Source: Cryobacterium sp. Y50 (lineage in GTDB: Bacteria > Actinomycetota > Actinomycetes > Actinomycetales > Microbacteriaceae). Taken from it: a stretch of 38,786 nt of DNA. Under the pieces are notes generated by a model. That model did no database searches. It had not been told where the DNA came from and saw nothing but the letters and a program-made list of their open reading frames with translations. Location: contig NZ_PJJM01000070.1 of assembly GCF_002929805.1 (NCBI RefSeq), positions 1-38,786 of the forward strand. The letters run 5' to 3'. Shown one piece after another: positions 7,380-16,175 of this stretch (the first letter of the stretch is position 1; every line of letters begins with the position of its first letter). Position numbers and translations under genes: made by a program.

Positions 7380-7892
7380 CTACTCGTGATCGCTGCCGTG
7401 GCCCGAGTCGTCGCTGTCCGAGTCGCCGCCGCCGTGGCCGCTGTTGTCGTCGCTGTCACTGTCGTCGCTGGCATTGTTGTCGTCCTGGCCGGAGTTGCTC
7501 CCGACGCGTCCGTCGCTGTCATCCGGGGCATCTGCGACATCGTCGGTACCATCGGAACCGATGCGTCCGTCGCTGTCATCGGGAGCGTCACTGACGGAAT
7601 CGTCGACCACGTCATCGGTGCCGTTGCCGGAACCGATGCGTCCGTCGCTGTCATCGGGAGCGTCGTTCACGTCATCCACGCCGTTGCCGGAACCGAGGCG
7701 CAGGTCGCTGTCGTCGGGGGCTTTCGGAGAATCGGTGGCGCTGCTCGAACTTGGCGCGGTGCTGGAGGTGCTCGTGGGAGCCACGACGACCCGGTCGGTG
7801 TTCGCCTGGGCCGCGATCACGCCGACCGACATCAACCCGGCGAGGCCGATGGTTGCGAGGGCGATGGTGCGCTTCTTCGTCATCTGAAACAT
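7380..7892 (-). CDS. Exported acidic repeat protein
   Basis: A 170-aa predicted exported protein of unknown function. Residues 1-30 form a signal peptide (MTKKRTIALATIGLAGLMSVG core, cleavage near AQA). The rest is low-complexity and very acidic, with at least four repeats of the form DAPDDSDGRIGS followed by GNG-DDV, then a Ser/Asp/Gly/His tail (SGHGGGDSDSDD). The Asp-rich repeats and His residues could bind divalent cations, but that is a guess. I chose the ATG at 7892 because GAAAGGT precedes it at good distance. Another small secreted-protein gene lies just upstream on the same strand, and both abut the response-regulator remnant, so they may once have been its targets. Confidence 0.8.
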   Translation of the reverse strand: MFQMTKKRTIALATIGLAGLMSVGVIAAQANTDRVVVAPTSTSSTAPSSSSATDSPKAPDDSDLRLGSGNGVDDVNDAPDDSDGRIGSGNGTDDVVDDSVSDAPDDSDGRIGSDGTDDVADAPDDSDGRVGSNSGQDDNNASDDSDSDDNSGHGGGDSDSDDSGHGSDHE

Positions 7893-7967
7893 GGGGTTAC
7901 CTTTCGTATGCGCCGAAACCGGCGGATAGATTGCGTGGCGTTTGTCCACGCCCTCACTCAACTGCGT

Positions 7968-8357
7968 TTAGCTAAGACCGGCGCGAGAGCCTCGTGAGAG
8001 CGCTCTCATGTTGAGCGGTGAATTATCGCTGCTGCCCAATCCACCTCTGCCGCCGCCATGATCGTCCACGACCACCGGGTCCGCTGCGGGAACGAGTTCC
8101 TGCGCGCTGAGGGCGGGCGCGGGGTCGATGGTACGCTCAGGATTCAGTGAGAGCGTTTGCTCTGAAGGCGTAGCACTCGAAGTGGATACTCCCCTCGGCT
8201 GCACCGACACGGCCGGTACCCTAATAGGTCGAACCGGCTGCTCGGCAGTGGCGCACGAATCGGTCAGCGCCGAGGCGAGGCCCACGCACAGAGAGGCTCC
8301 AGCTGCACCGGTGACGACCCACTTCAGTGGGCGTCCGAAAATTCTGTGCACGTACAT
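7968..8357 (-). CDS. Small predicted exported protein, function unknown
   Basis: A 129-aa protein with a basic N-terminus and a hydrophobic segment (WVVTGAAGASLCVGLASAL) that reads as a signal peptide or membrane anchor. It is followed by a Pro/Ser/Thr-rich mature part with no recognisable domain. GGAGG stands 5 bases before the ATG, which supports real translation. It lies 75 bases upstream of the acidic repeat protein gene on the same strand, so the two may form an operon. Confidence 0.62.
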   Translation of the reverse strand: MYVHRIFGRPLKWVVTGAAGASLCVGLASALTDSCATAEQPVRPIRVPAVSVQPRGVSTSSATPSEQTLSLNPERTIDPAPALSAQELVPAADPVVVDDHGGGRGGLGSSDNSPLNMRALSRGSRAGLS

Positions 8358-8704
8358 GAGGCCTCCCGATCGATAAATCGTGCCCTCAGTCTGGGCCCAT
8401 CGGGTAAGACGAACGCACGGTCTGCATGAGCCTTCTCTTAGATTCGGTGCCCGATTCTCGGGTTAGACCATGATCTTGTTGTGACAAATAGTAAATGTAT
8501 GGCTGCGCGCAGAAGCTCACTCTGCATTTTTCCCGGTCAGCGTCTCCAGCTGCTGGAACGTCGCGGAGTGTGCAGATGAAACTCGGCTTCGCATCGCGAG
8601 ATTTTTGCTGCCCTCATAACCTGTGGTGGCTTCGATGAAATCGCAGGAGTGGTGAGCGCGTGAGTGATCGCACCCGGCCGACCCGGGGGCATGGCACCGG
8701 AAGG
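8358..8704. other. Gene-free interval
   Basis: These 347 bases lie between the small exported protein and the end of the SDR operon. I see no convincing gene. A + strand frame opening at 8660 mostly mirrors the antisense SDR gene. The left part should hold the promoter of the leftward exported-protein genes, but I could not pick a convincing -35/-10 pair. Confidence 0.5.
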
Positions 8705-9355
8705 CTATGGACGCAGCTCGCCACCACGACCGAGGGTGAGGATCTGCCCGATCATGGCCGATCCGTGTGGCCCCGCGAGGTAGCTGACGGCCGACGCGAG
8801 AGCGGCTGGAATTGCCGGATCGTCGTGTGCCTGAGCCGGGAGCGCAATCTCATTGACGATTATTCCATCAGGACCAAGATCGCGGGCCAGCGTCTTCATC
8901 AAAGCGATCAATCCGCCTTGCGCGGCGGCAGCAGCCGTGGCGTCGCGGCCTTGGGTCGCACTCCAGCCGGTCCCGACCAGCAGGATCCGGGTATCACCGG
9001 CGCGACGCAGCGCTGGGACAGCCGCGCGAATCACCGCGAACGGAACAAACATAGAGCTCCGCACAGCCTCGAACCACTCGGTCGGCGGGGTGTCGATAAA
9101 TCGAGCGGATTTCGGTGACACTGCATCGCAAACCAGGATGTTGAGCGAACCTAACTCGACTTCCACTCGTTCTACCGACGCGAGAACTGTCCCGGGATCG
9201 ACCGAAAGGATCGCGCCATCGATCAGATCACCGAGCACTGCGACGCGCACGCCGTCCGCCGTGAGCCGTGCCACTACGGCGCGGCTCTGCGCGCGATCGT
9301 TTAGTGCCACCAGAGCCGTTCTAGCCGATTCAACCGGTGCAATACTGCCCATCAT
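8705..9355 (-). CDS. SDR-like protein lacking catalytic residues
   Basis: A 216-aa protein with the overall layout of a short-chain dehydrogenase: a Rossmann-like start, a central LNILVCDAVS strand, ILLVGTGWSA and a C-terminal SYLAGPHGSAMIGQILTL block. The diagnostic residues are missing. The TGxxxGxG loop is replaced by LNDRAQS, and the Tyr and Lys of YxxxK align with Ala142 and Gln146. It overlaps the preceding SDR gene by one base (TAATG), so translation is coupled. It may be a non-catalytic partner subunit of that SDR; a decaying gene is the alternative, but the frame is clean. Heteromeric SDRs with one inactive subunit are known, for example BbsCD. Confidence 0.8.
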   Translation of the reverse strand: MMGSIAPVESARTALVALNDRAQSRAVVARLTADGVRVAVLGDLIDGAILSVDPGTVLASVERVEVELGSLNILVCDAVSPKSARFIDTPPTEWFEAVRSSMFVPFAVIRAAVPALRRAGDTRILLVGTGWSATQGRDATAAAAAQGGLIALMKTLARDLGPDGIIVNEIALPAQAHDDPAIPAALASAVSYLAGPHGSAMIGQILTLGRGGELRP

Positions 9356-10044
9356 TAGATTGTTGCTCCTGCGTTCGGTGACACGATTTGCCCGGCGAGG
9401 GACGGGCCGACCTCGAGGAGAAACTGCACGGCGGCGGCGATTTCATCCGGGCGAACGAGGCGCCCGGCGGGCAGTGTGGCCAAGAAACTCTCGGACCGCC
9501 ACGGGGAGTCGGCGGCGAGCATGGGCGTATCCGCCGCCCCGGGCGCAACAGTGTTCACGGTCAACCCGCTGCCCTCGAGCTCAGTGGCAAGACTGCGGCT
9601 GAATCCGACAATGGCTCCCTTCGTCGCGGCGTAATGAGCATCACCCTGGCTGCCCCCCACGCCAAGGTCCGATGAAATGGTGACGATCGTGCCGGCACCC
9701 TGCGCGAGCATGAGCGGCATGATTGCGGCGCAGGCGTTGATGGTACCGCCGATATTGACGGCGAGCATACGGTTCCATCGTTCATCGGTGATCGACTCGA
9801 TCGGCAGCTCTTCGTAGACGCCCGCGACGGTCACAAGTGCATCGATCGGGCCGAGTTCTGCCGCCGCGCGCTGCACGGCGGCGGCCACAGCCACGGTATC
9901 CGTCACGTCGGCTTGCAGGCTCAGATCGGTGTCCGACGTAAGTAAGTCGAGGCCGGCGACGGTCCATCCGTCACGGTGCAACGACTGACAGACGGCTGCC
10001 CCCAGCCCACTGGCCGCGCCCGTCACGATGGCTACCCTGCTCAC
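9355..10044 (-). CDS. SDR family NAD(P)-dependent oxidoreductase
   Basis: A complete 229-aa classical SDR. The cofactor loop is TGAASGLG (residues 8-15), an acidic residue follows the second strand (GLDLL), and the catalytic residues are Asn97, Ser125 and Tyr138/Lys142 in HYAATKGA. The C-terminal VNTVAPGAADTPM and GQIVSPNAGA segments are also typical. The substrate is unknown. It starts with GTG directly after the TAG of the SnoaL-like gene and overlaps the inactive SDR downstream, so it lies in a tightly coupled operon: permease, SnoaL-like, SDR, SDR-like. The operon suggests catabolism of an imported cyclic or N-containing compound, but no substrate can be named. Confidence 0.9.
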   Translation of the reverse strand: MSRVAIVTGAASGLGAAVCQSLHRDGWTVAGLDLLTSDTDLSLQADVTDTVAVAAAVQRAAAELGPIDALVTVAGVYEELPIESITDERWNRMLAVNIGGTINACAAIMPLMLAQGAGTIVTISSDLGVGGSQGDAHYAATKGAIVGFSRSLATELEGSGLTVNTVAPGAADTPMLAADSPWRSESFLATLPAGRLVRPDEIAAAVQFLLEVGPSLAGQIVSPNAGATI

Positions 10045-10449
10045 CTAGTCCTCGCCTTCGAAGGGTCGCGCTGACAAATGTTCGTGAACACCCAACCAGG
10101 CACCCTCCCGGCGTTCCATGATGATCGATTCGCGTTCTTTGAGGTCGCGCACTGAGCCGTTTAGGATGAGCGTCGTGTCGACGTCATGGCTGAAGATGGC
10201 GGTGCTGCCGATAACTTGGATACGTCGACTCTCTGACTTGCAGTTCTGTACCTGGAAGCCTGAGTTTCGTTCCCAATCCGCCCAGATCGCTTCGTACGCT
10301 GCCCGGCTTTCGAGGCGCTGCGGCACTGTATAGAAGAGGAACGTTGCATCCGCTGCAAAGCCGGAAAAGTATGCTTCCCGCTTGTGTCGAGCGAAATTGT
10401 CGATGATGGCGTCAATGGCGATCAGTGCATCGATTTCCTCGTCACTCAT
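10045..10449 (-). CDS. SnoaL/NTF2-like small protein
   Basis: A 134-aa protein with the alpha+beta barrel pattern of the SnoaL-like/nuclear transport factor 2 fold. It has an N-terminal helix pair (IDALIAIDAIIDNFARHKRE), then FAADATFLFY, a helix around ESRAAYEAIWADWE, and strands ending in WLGVHEHLSARP. Such proteins act as isomerases, cyclases, dehydratases or binding subunits, or have no known activity. The start overlaps the end of the NCS1 permease gene (ATGA), and the stop abuts the GTG of the SDR. It probably acts on the same substrate as the SDR pair. Confidence 0.75.
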   Translation of the reverse strand: MSDEEIDALIAIDAIIDNFARHKREAYFSGFAADATFLFYTVPQRLESRAAYEAIWADWERNSGFQVQNCKSESRRIQVIGSTAIFSHDVDTTLILNGSVRDLKERESIIMERREGAWLGVHEHLSARPFEGED

Positions 10450-12011
10450 GTGCGTGCCCGAGAGACCGCGACCTTAGCGGCGGTTGATGCATGGTCCGTC
10501 ACTATGGGTTCGGGGTCGCCGGGCCGGCTGGGCACGATGCGCGCGCCGTTGGCGCCGAACACGAAGCGGGGTTCCGGAAAGAGCCACAACGCTCCGAGAT
10601 AGAGCATCGCTGCCGCCACTACCGCGATGAGCAGGCTGAGGTCGATGCCTCCACCGGCGTCGATGAACGGGCCGACAATCACCGGCGGATAGTTGGCAAA
10701 GAGCAGACCGATCGTGGCAGCGCCGACCCAGGCCACCATTGCGCGCCAGTTGACACCGGCGTGAAACCAGTACACGCCGCCAACCTCGCCCTTATTGAAA
10801 ACCTGCAGGTTTCGGGCATCGAAGTGACCGCGCCGCACGAAATAGCCGATTGTCATGATGACGATCCACGGCGTCGTCGTCACGATGATGGCACCGACGA
10901 AAGCGTTGACGGCTTCCAGCAGATCGAAGAAGAGTCGCCCGGTGAGAATAAAGATGAACGCGACAACACCGATGGCGATCGTTGCCTGCACCCGACTGAA
11001 TCGTGGAAACACTGACGAGAAGTCGAGGCCGGTACCGTACAGCGAGGTGGTACCGGTCGACAGGCCCCCGATGAAGGCGACGAGCATGAGCAGCACCGAG
11101 TACCAGATCGGGCTGGCCTGAATCAAGGCAAACACGTAGTCGCCTTGACCGGCGACGATCGTGGCCGTCGCAACTCCGAACAGGAACGGAATCAGGGTCA
11201 ACAGTTGCCCGAGGAAGGTGGCGAGGAAGAGCTTGCGCGGCGGTGTGCTTCTGGGAATATACCGCGACCAGTCCCCGAGGAATGCGCCGAACGAAATGGG
11301 GTTGGCCATAACGATGAGCGCGGAGGCGACGAATGTCGGCCAGAATCCGCCGAGCGCAAAAGCCGATGGGCCGGGGTTGTACCCAGCATCGAATGTTCCC
11401 GAAAAGGCGACGATGGCCAGCAGAATGAGCGCCGTGTTCGCGATGACTGCGGTCTTGTTGACCAGGAGCATGAACTGAAATCCGTACACGACCACGATGA
11501 TGACGATGATGCCGATCACGCCATACACGATCGTGCGCAGACCGATCGAGTCGGTGGCGTCGGCGAGCCGCGTGAGCGCGCCGACTAGGGCGTCCCCGCT
11601 GATCCAGACGGAGATCGAGTAGAACGCGATCGCGGTCAGCAGCGAGAGAAAGGATCCGACCACGCGACCGCGCACGCCGAAGAATGCTCCGGACGAGACG
11701 GCATTGTTGGTGCCGGTTTTCGGCCCGAACAGTCCCATTGGCATGAGAAAGAGTGCGCCGACCAGCACGCCGGCGACGGTAGCGAGCACCCCTTGCCAGA
11801 ATGACAGACCCAAAACAATAGGAAAGGTACCCAGCAGAACGGTGGCGAAGGTATTGGCCCCGCCAAACTGGATGCGCAACAGATCGACCCAGGTAGAGGT
11901 ACGATCGGCGTCGGGGATGATGTCGATCCCGTGTTGTTCGACCTCGGTGACTTTGGGCCGAGCGTTCAAGGTGACCGCTCCGGTGCCGGGGGCAACGTCG
12001 TTGTTGTTCAT
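10446..12011 (-). CDS. NCS1-family nucleobase/hydantoin-type permease
   Basis: A 521-aa integral membrane transporter with about 12 hydrophobic segments. It belongs to the NCS1 (cytosine/uracil/allantoin/hydantoin) family: the N-terminal HGIDIIPDADRTSTWVDL opens the first helix, followed by GGANTFATVLLGTFPIVLGLSFWQ, and a central NPISFGAFLGDWSRYIPR motif. I prefer the ATG at 12011, with AAGG upstream, over a GTG 7 codons earlier. It is the first gene of a leftward operon with a SnoaL-like protein and two SDRs, so it probably imports their substrate. The divergent cyclase-family gene starts about 100 bases away. Confidence 0.9.
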   Translation of the reverse strand: MNNNDVAPGTGAVTLNARPKVTEVEQHGIDIIPDADRTSTWVDLLRIQFGGANTFATVLLGTFPIVLGLSFWQGVLATVAGVLVGALFLMPMGLFGPKTGTNNAVSSGAFFGVRGRVVGSFLSLLTAIAFYSISVWISGDALVGALTRLADATDSIGLRTIVYGVIGIIVIIVVVYGFQFMLLVNKTAVIANTALILLAIVAFSGTFDAGYNPGPSAFALGGFWPTFVASALIVMANPISFGAFLGDWSRYIPRSTPPRKLFLATFLGQLLTLIPFLFGVATATIVAGQGDYVFALIQASPIWYSVLLMLVAFIGGLSTGTTSLYGTGLDFSSVFPRFSRVQATIAIGVVAFIFILTGRLFFDLLEAVNAFVGAIIVTTTPWIVIMTIGYFVRRGHFDARNLQVFNKGEVGGVYWFHAGVNWRAMVAWVGAATIGLLFANYPPVIVGPFIDAGGGIDLSLLIAVVAAAMLYLGALWLFPEPRFVFGANGARIVPSRPGDPEPIVTDHASTAAKVAVSRART

Positions 12012-12112
12012 GGTTACTGCCTTCGGTTTCACTCGCGTATTGGGGCGGGCCTGAAAACAAGCTGAGGTCGAGACTAGCGTCGCACTTAACCAATGTGCAA
12101 TAGTTTTTGACT

Positions 12113-12781
12113 ATGAGGATAAAAAAGGTTGTTGATCTGTCGCTCGTCGTGAATGCCACCACCCAGACTTACCCTGGAGATCCCCAGCCGCGTTTTGAGG
12201 TGCACAGCACGATTGAACGCGACGGATTCAACCTCTTGAGCGTGAGCATGGGATCGCAGACCGGCACCCACGTCGACGCCCCGTACCACTTCGATGAGTC
12301 GGCCCCAAAAATTGATGAACTGCCGCTCGATCGGTTCGTCGGTCGCGCGGTGATTGTGAATGCGCGCGACCTCGGCCCGCGCGGCCGGATCACGTGGGAA
12401 CATGTGACGCCGGTGGCCGACAAGCTCGAACCGGGGGTCATCGTGCTGCTGCACACCGGCTGGAGCGCGCACTACGGTACCGACCTCTACTTTGACAACC
12501 CGTTTCTCGATGCGGATGCTTGCCGCCGCATGATCGCCCTCGGGGTGCGCACCTTCGGTATCGACGCAATCAACATTGATGAGACGCCCGATGCAGATCA
12601 CCCCGAGGAGGGGTTCCCGGTGCACCATATCATTGCCGATGTCACCGGTGTGATTGCTGAAAACCTCACCAATCTCGCCGCGATCGATTTTGATGACGCT
12701 CTCGTGTCGCTTCTGCCGATAGCCTTTGAGGCAGCTGATGGCGCACCGGTTCGTGCGGTTGCGCTGCAGCTCGAGGTCTAG
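12113..12781 (+). CDS. Cyclase-family metal hydrolase (kynurenine formamidase-like)
   Basis: A 222-aa member of the cyclase/arylformamidase family, which includes KynB kynurenine formamidase and isatin hydrolase. The metal-binding signature HxxTHxDxPxH appears as GSQTGTHVDAPYHF (His53, Asp55, His59). The C-terminal EEGFPVHHIIAD segment is also family-typical. These enzymes hydrolyse amide or lactam bonds with a divalent metal. The neighbouring genes do not show a kynurenine pathway, so the substrate is open. The ATG at 12113 lacks a clear Shine-Dalgarno; a TTG at 12107 is in frame. The next gene, a XRE-cupin regulator, begins 8 bases after the stop. Confidence 0.87.
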   Translation: MRIKKVVDLSLVVNATTQTYPGDPQPRFEVHSTIERDGFNLLSVSMGSQTGTHVDAPYHFDESAPKIDELPLDRFVGRAVIVNARDLGPRGRITWEHVTPVADKLEPGVIVLLHTGWSAHYGTDLYFDNPFLDADACRRMIALGVRTFGIDAINIDETPDADHPEEGFPVHHIIADVTGVIAENLTNLAAIDFDDALVSLLPIAFEAADGAPVRAVALQLEV

Positions 12782-12789
12782 GACTAAAA

Positions 12790-13338
12790 GTGGGTCGACA
12801 GGTTCCGATCGGGTTGCGCTTGCGCGCTGCCCGATTGCGCAATGGCATGACCTTGGAGGCCGTGGCCACGATTGCCGGCATTAGCCAAGGATTCGTTAGC
12901 AAGCTCGAGCGCGACCAGGTGTCGCCTTCCGTCGCCACGTTAGTGGCGATTTGCGATGCCGTCGGGTTGCGAGTGGGGGAGCTGTTCGAATCTCCCCCAG
13001 CGCAGATCGTTCGTGCCGGCCAGGGATCACCAATCAATTTCGGTGGTCGTGGGGCGTCCGAATTCTTGGTGACCCCGGGCACACAAAGCCAGCTTCAGGT
13101 CATTCAGTCCGTTATCGAGCCTGGCGGTTCGGCCGGGAATGACCTGTACGTGCTGGATTGTGACGTCGAATTCGTCTTCGTGGTGAGTGGATCGTTGACG
13201 CTGACGATTGGCGAGGAGAATTTTCTGCTCAACCCCCGCGATGCCATGACCTTTCGTGGTCGCGACCCGCATACTTGGCGGAACACCTCGAGCACCGAGG
13301 AATGCGCGGTGCTCTGGGTAATGACCCCCGCGCCATAG
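12790..13338 (+). CDS. XRE-family regulator with cupin domain
   Basis: A 182-aa two-domain regulator. Residues about 9-65 form an XRE HTH (LRAARLRNGMTLEAVATIAG, ISQGFVSKLERDQVSPSVAT). Residues about 105-178 form a cupin 2 barrel (DVEFVFVVSGSLTLTIGEE, then MTFRGRDPHTWRNTS) that should sense a small effector. Such proteins usually control adjacent catabolic or transport genes in response to amines, amino acids or their products. The start is GTG with AGGA upstream. It is in operon with the cyclase gene and lies upstream of the ABC transporter genes, so it may control both directions of this locus. Confidence 0.9.
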   Translation: MGRQVPIGLRLRAARLRNGMTLEAVATIAGISQGFVSKLERDQVSPSVATLVAICDAVGLRVGELFESPPAQIVRAGQGSPINFGGRGASEFLVTPGTQSQLQVIQSVIEPGGSAGNDLYVLDCDVEFVFVVSGSLTLTIGEENFLLNPRDAMTFRGRDPHTWRNTSSTEECAVLWVMTPAP

Positions 13339-13470
13339 AACCGACGCTGTCCGGCCCATACGTTGTGCCGTCTGACGCACTGCAATCCGCGACAGACGTA
13401 AACCTCGCTCCGTCGTGCCGGACTTGACATTGCACGGTGCTAGCGCCCACCATGGCCACAAGGAAATATT

Positions 13471-13500
13471 ACCAATAGTCATTTTTTTTTTCTTATTGGT
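13471..13500. promoter_or_regulatory. Inverted repeat upstream of the amino-acid ABC operon
   Basis: ACCAATA and TATTGGT form a perfect 7-bp inverted repeat around a T-rich spacer with ten consecutive Ts. It ends 28 bases upstream of the substrate-binding protein start codon. An ACCAAT also occurs at 12089 in the permease/cyclase intergenic region. A binding site for the XRE-cupin regulator is possible but unproven. Confidence 0.42.
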
Positions 13501-13528
13501 CACTCAATGTCGAGATGAAGGATTTTCA

Positions 13529-14455
13529 ATGCAGCCACACACCCCTCCCACGCGCGTGATCGCTTTGCTCACCGGACTAATCACATCCGGTCTTCTGCTG
13601 AGCGGATGCGCAGCTCCGAGCGACGATTCCGCGGTGGCCGCGGATGCCGCATCCGCCATTGACACGCTGAAAGCGGATGCGACCTTGGCCGCGGCTCTGC
13701 CGGCCGATCTGCGGAACGCCGGCATCGTGCATGTCGCATCGGGTGTTTCCTTTCCGCCGATGGAGTTCTTCGATGCTGACGGCACCACGGTGGTCGGCTT
13801 CGACGCGGACCTTGGCGCTGCCCTCGGTCAGGTCCTTGATGTGGACTTCAAGTTTGAAAACGTCAACTTCGACGGCATCGTCGGCGGGATCGCGGCCGGT
13901 CGCTACGACCTTTCCCTCACCGGAATCCTCGATACTCCCTCACGTCAGGCCGAGGTCGACTTCGTCGACTACCTTCAGTCCGGAGTATCGATTCTCGTCG
14001 CGAGCGGCAACGCCGTCGAGATCAACGGTCCGGAGGACCTCTGCGGCCACAGCGCCTCCGTGGAGAAGGGCGCGACTGGCGACTTAACGATTGATTCGTT
14101 ACAGGCCGCATGTGCGGACGCGGGCAAAGCTGCGATTGAAAAGCTTCCCTTCCCCGATCAGGCCAGTGCCGTGCAGGCTGTTTCCAGCGGCCGGGCCGAC
14201 GCATCCGTTGCTCTCGACGTGACCCTCGCCTACACGGTCCAGACCTCAAACGACGCTTTCGAACTCGCTGGCGACCCGTTCAATACGCTCCCCGTTGGCA
14301 TCGTCGTTCCCAAGGACAATCCCGAGCTTCGTGATGCCGTGCAGGGCGCCCGGCTCAACGTGATTGAGTCCGGCGTGTACGACCAGATCCTGGCTAAGTG
14401 GGGACTGGAGAAGCAGGCGCTCACTGGCGCTCCGATCAACTCCGGCGTGGAGTAA
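13529..14455 (+). CDS. ABC transporter substrate-binding lipoprotein, polar amino-acid type
   Basis: A 308-aa extracytoplasmic binding protein of solute-binding family 3. The N-terminus is a lipoprotein signal peptide with lipobox LSGC (Cys27). The mature domain has the family pattern: GVSFPPMEFFDADGTTVVGFDADLG, NFDGIVGGIAAGRYDLSLTG, then VDFVDYLQSGVSILV. Family members bind amino acids, opines or related cations. Given the downstream ureohydrolase and AruI-like enzyme, arginine, agmatine or a guanidino acid is a plausible ligand. GAAGGA stands before the ATG. Its stop overlaps the permease start (TAATG). Confidence 0.92.
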   Translation: MQPHTPPTRVIALLTGLITSGLLLSGCAAPSDDSAVAADAASAIDTLKADATLAAALPADLRNAGIVHVASGVSFPPMEFFDADGTTVVGFDADLGAALGQVLDVDFKFENVNFDGIVGGIAAGRYDLSLTGILDTPSRQAEVDFVDYLQSGVSILVASGNAVEINGPEDLCGHSASVEKGATGDLTIDSLQAACADAGKAAIEKLPFPDQASAVQAVSSGRADASVALDVTLAYTVQTSNDAFELAGDPFNTLPVGIVVPKDNPELRDAVQGARLNVIESGVYDQILAKWGLEKQALTGAPINSGVE

Positions 14456-15375
14456 TGACGGTCCCGTCAACGTCGAACCGCACGACGGCGAACGAGCAGC
14501 CGGTAGACGGTGGACGGATCCGTCCGGTTCGGCATCCAGGCCAGTGGATCGGCGTTGCAGGAATCCTGGTTTCGGCCGCTCTGTTTGTGCAGTTCCTGGT
14601 GACGAATGAGAAGCTGCGCTTGGACCTCGTAGCGGGGTACTTGTTTGAGCGCTCGGTCATGCGCGGGCTGGTTCTCACCCTGGAGCTGACCGTCGTAGCG
14701 ATGATTCTGGGCATCGTGCTCGGCACGGTCCTAGCCATCATGCGACTGTCGGGAAATCGAGTGCTCAGTTTCGTGGCGTCGGGCTATATCTGGTTCTTTC
14801 GCGGAACACCGATCCTGGTGCAATTATTGTTCTGGTTCTTCCTCGGGTCGATCCTGCCGGTGATCAATCTCGGGATCCCGTTCGGGCCGACTTTCGTCGA
14901 AATCCCGACCAATGTGCTCATCAGCCAGTTCACGGCCGCGATCCTGGGGTTGGGGCTCAATGAGGCCGCCTACATGGCAGAAATCATTCGGGCTGGCATA
15001 AAATCTGTTGATCCGGGTCAGAGCGAAGCTGCTGAGGCCGTGGGGATGAGTCGTATGCTGGCCTACCGCCGGATTATTCTGCCGCAGGCGTCGCGGGTCG
15101 TGCTCCCTCCAATCGCCAACAACACAATTTCCATGCTCAAACTGAGTTCACTGGTGATCGTTGTCGGCCTGCCCGAACTACTCACTGCGGTGCAGTTGAT
15201 CTACTCCCGCAACTTTCAGCAGATTCCGCTTCTGATCGTCGCAAGTATCTGGTACTTGTTGCTGACCACGATCCTCACCATCATCCAGGTGCGCATCGAA
15301 CGACGCCTCGACCGGTCTGTCACCGGGCCACGGCCCGTCATTCGCGCCGCCGAACGACAGGGGACACCCTCATGA
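14455..15375 (+). CDS. ABC transporter permease, polar amino-acid type
   Basis: A 306-aa HisM/GlnP-type permease. A cytoplasmic N-terminal stretch of about 35 residues precedes five to six membrane segments, with the family motif [17 protein letters not shown] at the start of the domain and [13 protein letters not shown] in the middle. The EAA loop that contacts the ATPase is [21 protein letters not shown] single permease gene suggests a homodimer. It overlaps the binding-protein gene by one base and the ATPase gene by 4 bases. Confidence 0.93.
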   Translation: MTVPSTSNRTTANEQPVDGGRIRPVRHPGQWIGVAGILVSAALFVQFLVTNEKLRLDLVAGYLFERSVMRGLVLTLELTVVAMILGIVLGTVLAIMRLSGNRVLSFVASGYIWFFRGTPILVQLLFWFFLGSILPVINLGIPFGPTFVEIPTNVLISQFTAAILGLGLNEAAYMAEIIRAGIKSVDPGQSEAAEAVGMSRMLAYRRIILPQASRVVLPPIANNTISMLKLSSLVIVVGLPELLTAVQLIYSRNFQQIPLLIVASIWYLLLTTILTIIQVRIERRLDRSVTGPRPVIRAAERQGTPS

Positions 15376-16136
15376 CTGAACCGTTGGTGCGTGCCGTCAA
15401 CGTGCGCAAGAGCTTCGGAGACCTCGAGGTACTGCGCGGTATAAACCTGGAAATTGATCGGGGCGAGGTGGTCTGTGTACTTGGGCCGTCTGGGTCCGGC
15501 AAGTCCACCTTCTTGCGGTGCATCAACCATCTCGACCGTATCGATAAGGGAGAGATCTGGGTTGACGGGCACCTGATCGGGTATCGGCGAGCCCACGGCC
15601 ATACCTATGAACTGCGACCACACGAAATCGCCGCTCAGCGGCGCGGCATCGGAATGGTGTTTCAAAAGTTCAACTTGTTTCCGCATCGCACCGCTCTGGA
15701 GAACATTACGGAAGCGCCAATCTTTGTGAAACGTCAAAGCAAGGCGGCTGCCGAAGCGCGGGCCCACGAACTCCTTGAGCGGGTCAACCTCGGCGACCGC
15801 GCTGATTTCTATCCGGCGCAACTCTCTGGCGGACAGCAACAACGAGTGGCCATCGCTCGGGCACTCGCACTCGACCCAACGCTGATGCTCTTCGACGAAC
15901 CCACATCGGCGCTTGACCCCGAGCTCGTCGGCGAGGTGCTCGACACCATGAAAGACCTCGCCAGTGACGGGATGACGATGATCGTCGTCACCCACGAAGT
16001 CGGTTTTGCTCGCGAAGTTGCTGACCGCGTGGTGTTCATGGACGGCGGCGTTGTGGTCGAACAAGGGCCGCCCCGACAGGTCCTCGACGACCCGCAGCAT
16101 CCGCGCACTCGCGGGTTTCTCGCCAAAGTAATCTGA
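15372..16136 (+). CDS. ABC transporter ATP-binding protein, polar amino-acid type
   Basis: A 254-aa GlnQ/HisP-type ATPase. Walker A is GPSGSGKST (residues 38-46), followed by the family-typical [17 protein letters not shown]-loop FQKFNLFPH, signature LSGGQQQR, Walker [15 protein letters not shown] and switch His in VVTHEVGFA. It completes a three-gene importer with the two upstream genes, which it overlaps. The ureohydrolase gene begins 39 bases downstream with its own AAGGA site. Confidence 0.94.
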   Translation: MTEPLVRAVNVRKSFGDLEVLRGINLEIDRGEVVCVLGPSGSGKSTFLRCINHLDRIDKGEIWVDGHLIGYRRAHGHTYELRPHEIAAQRRGIGMVFQKFNLFPHRTALENITEAPIFVKRQSKAAAEARAHELLERVNLGDRADFYPAQLSGGQQQRVAIARALALDPTLMLFDEPTSALDPELVGEVLDTMKDLASDGMTMIVVTHEVGFAREVADRVVFMDGGVVVEQGPPRQVLDDPQHPRTRGFLAKVI

Positions 16137-16175
16137 CCGTTCGCTCCCGTTCAGGGACCCTGTCTAAGGAACCTA

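Noticed and set aside
7500..7720. Regular repeats that could suggest a CRISPR-like array
   Set aside because: The repeats are in frame and encode DAPDDSDGRIGS units of an exported protein; spacers are absent.
8660..9118. 152-codon + strand ORF with a fair ribosome binding site
   Set aside because: It mostly runs antisense to the SDR-like gene and its sequence resembles no protein; the SDR frame is much better supported.
10792..12162. 456-codon ORF overlapping the NCS1 permease
   Set aside because: Arg/His-rich shadow frame; the permease frame has clear family motifs and membrane segments.
13424..13429. TTGACA upstream of the amino-acid binding protein gene as a -35 box
   Set aside because: No acceptable -10 box occurs at 16-18 bases downstream.
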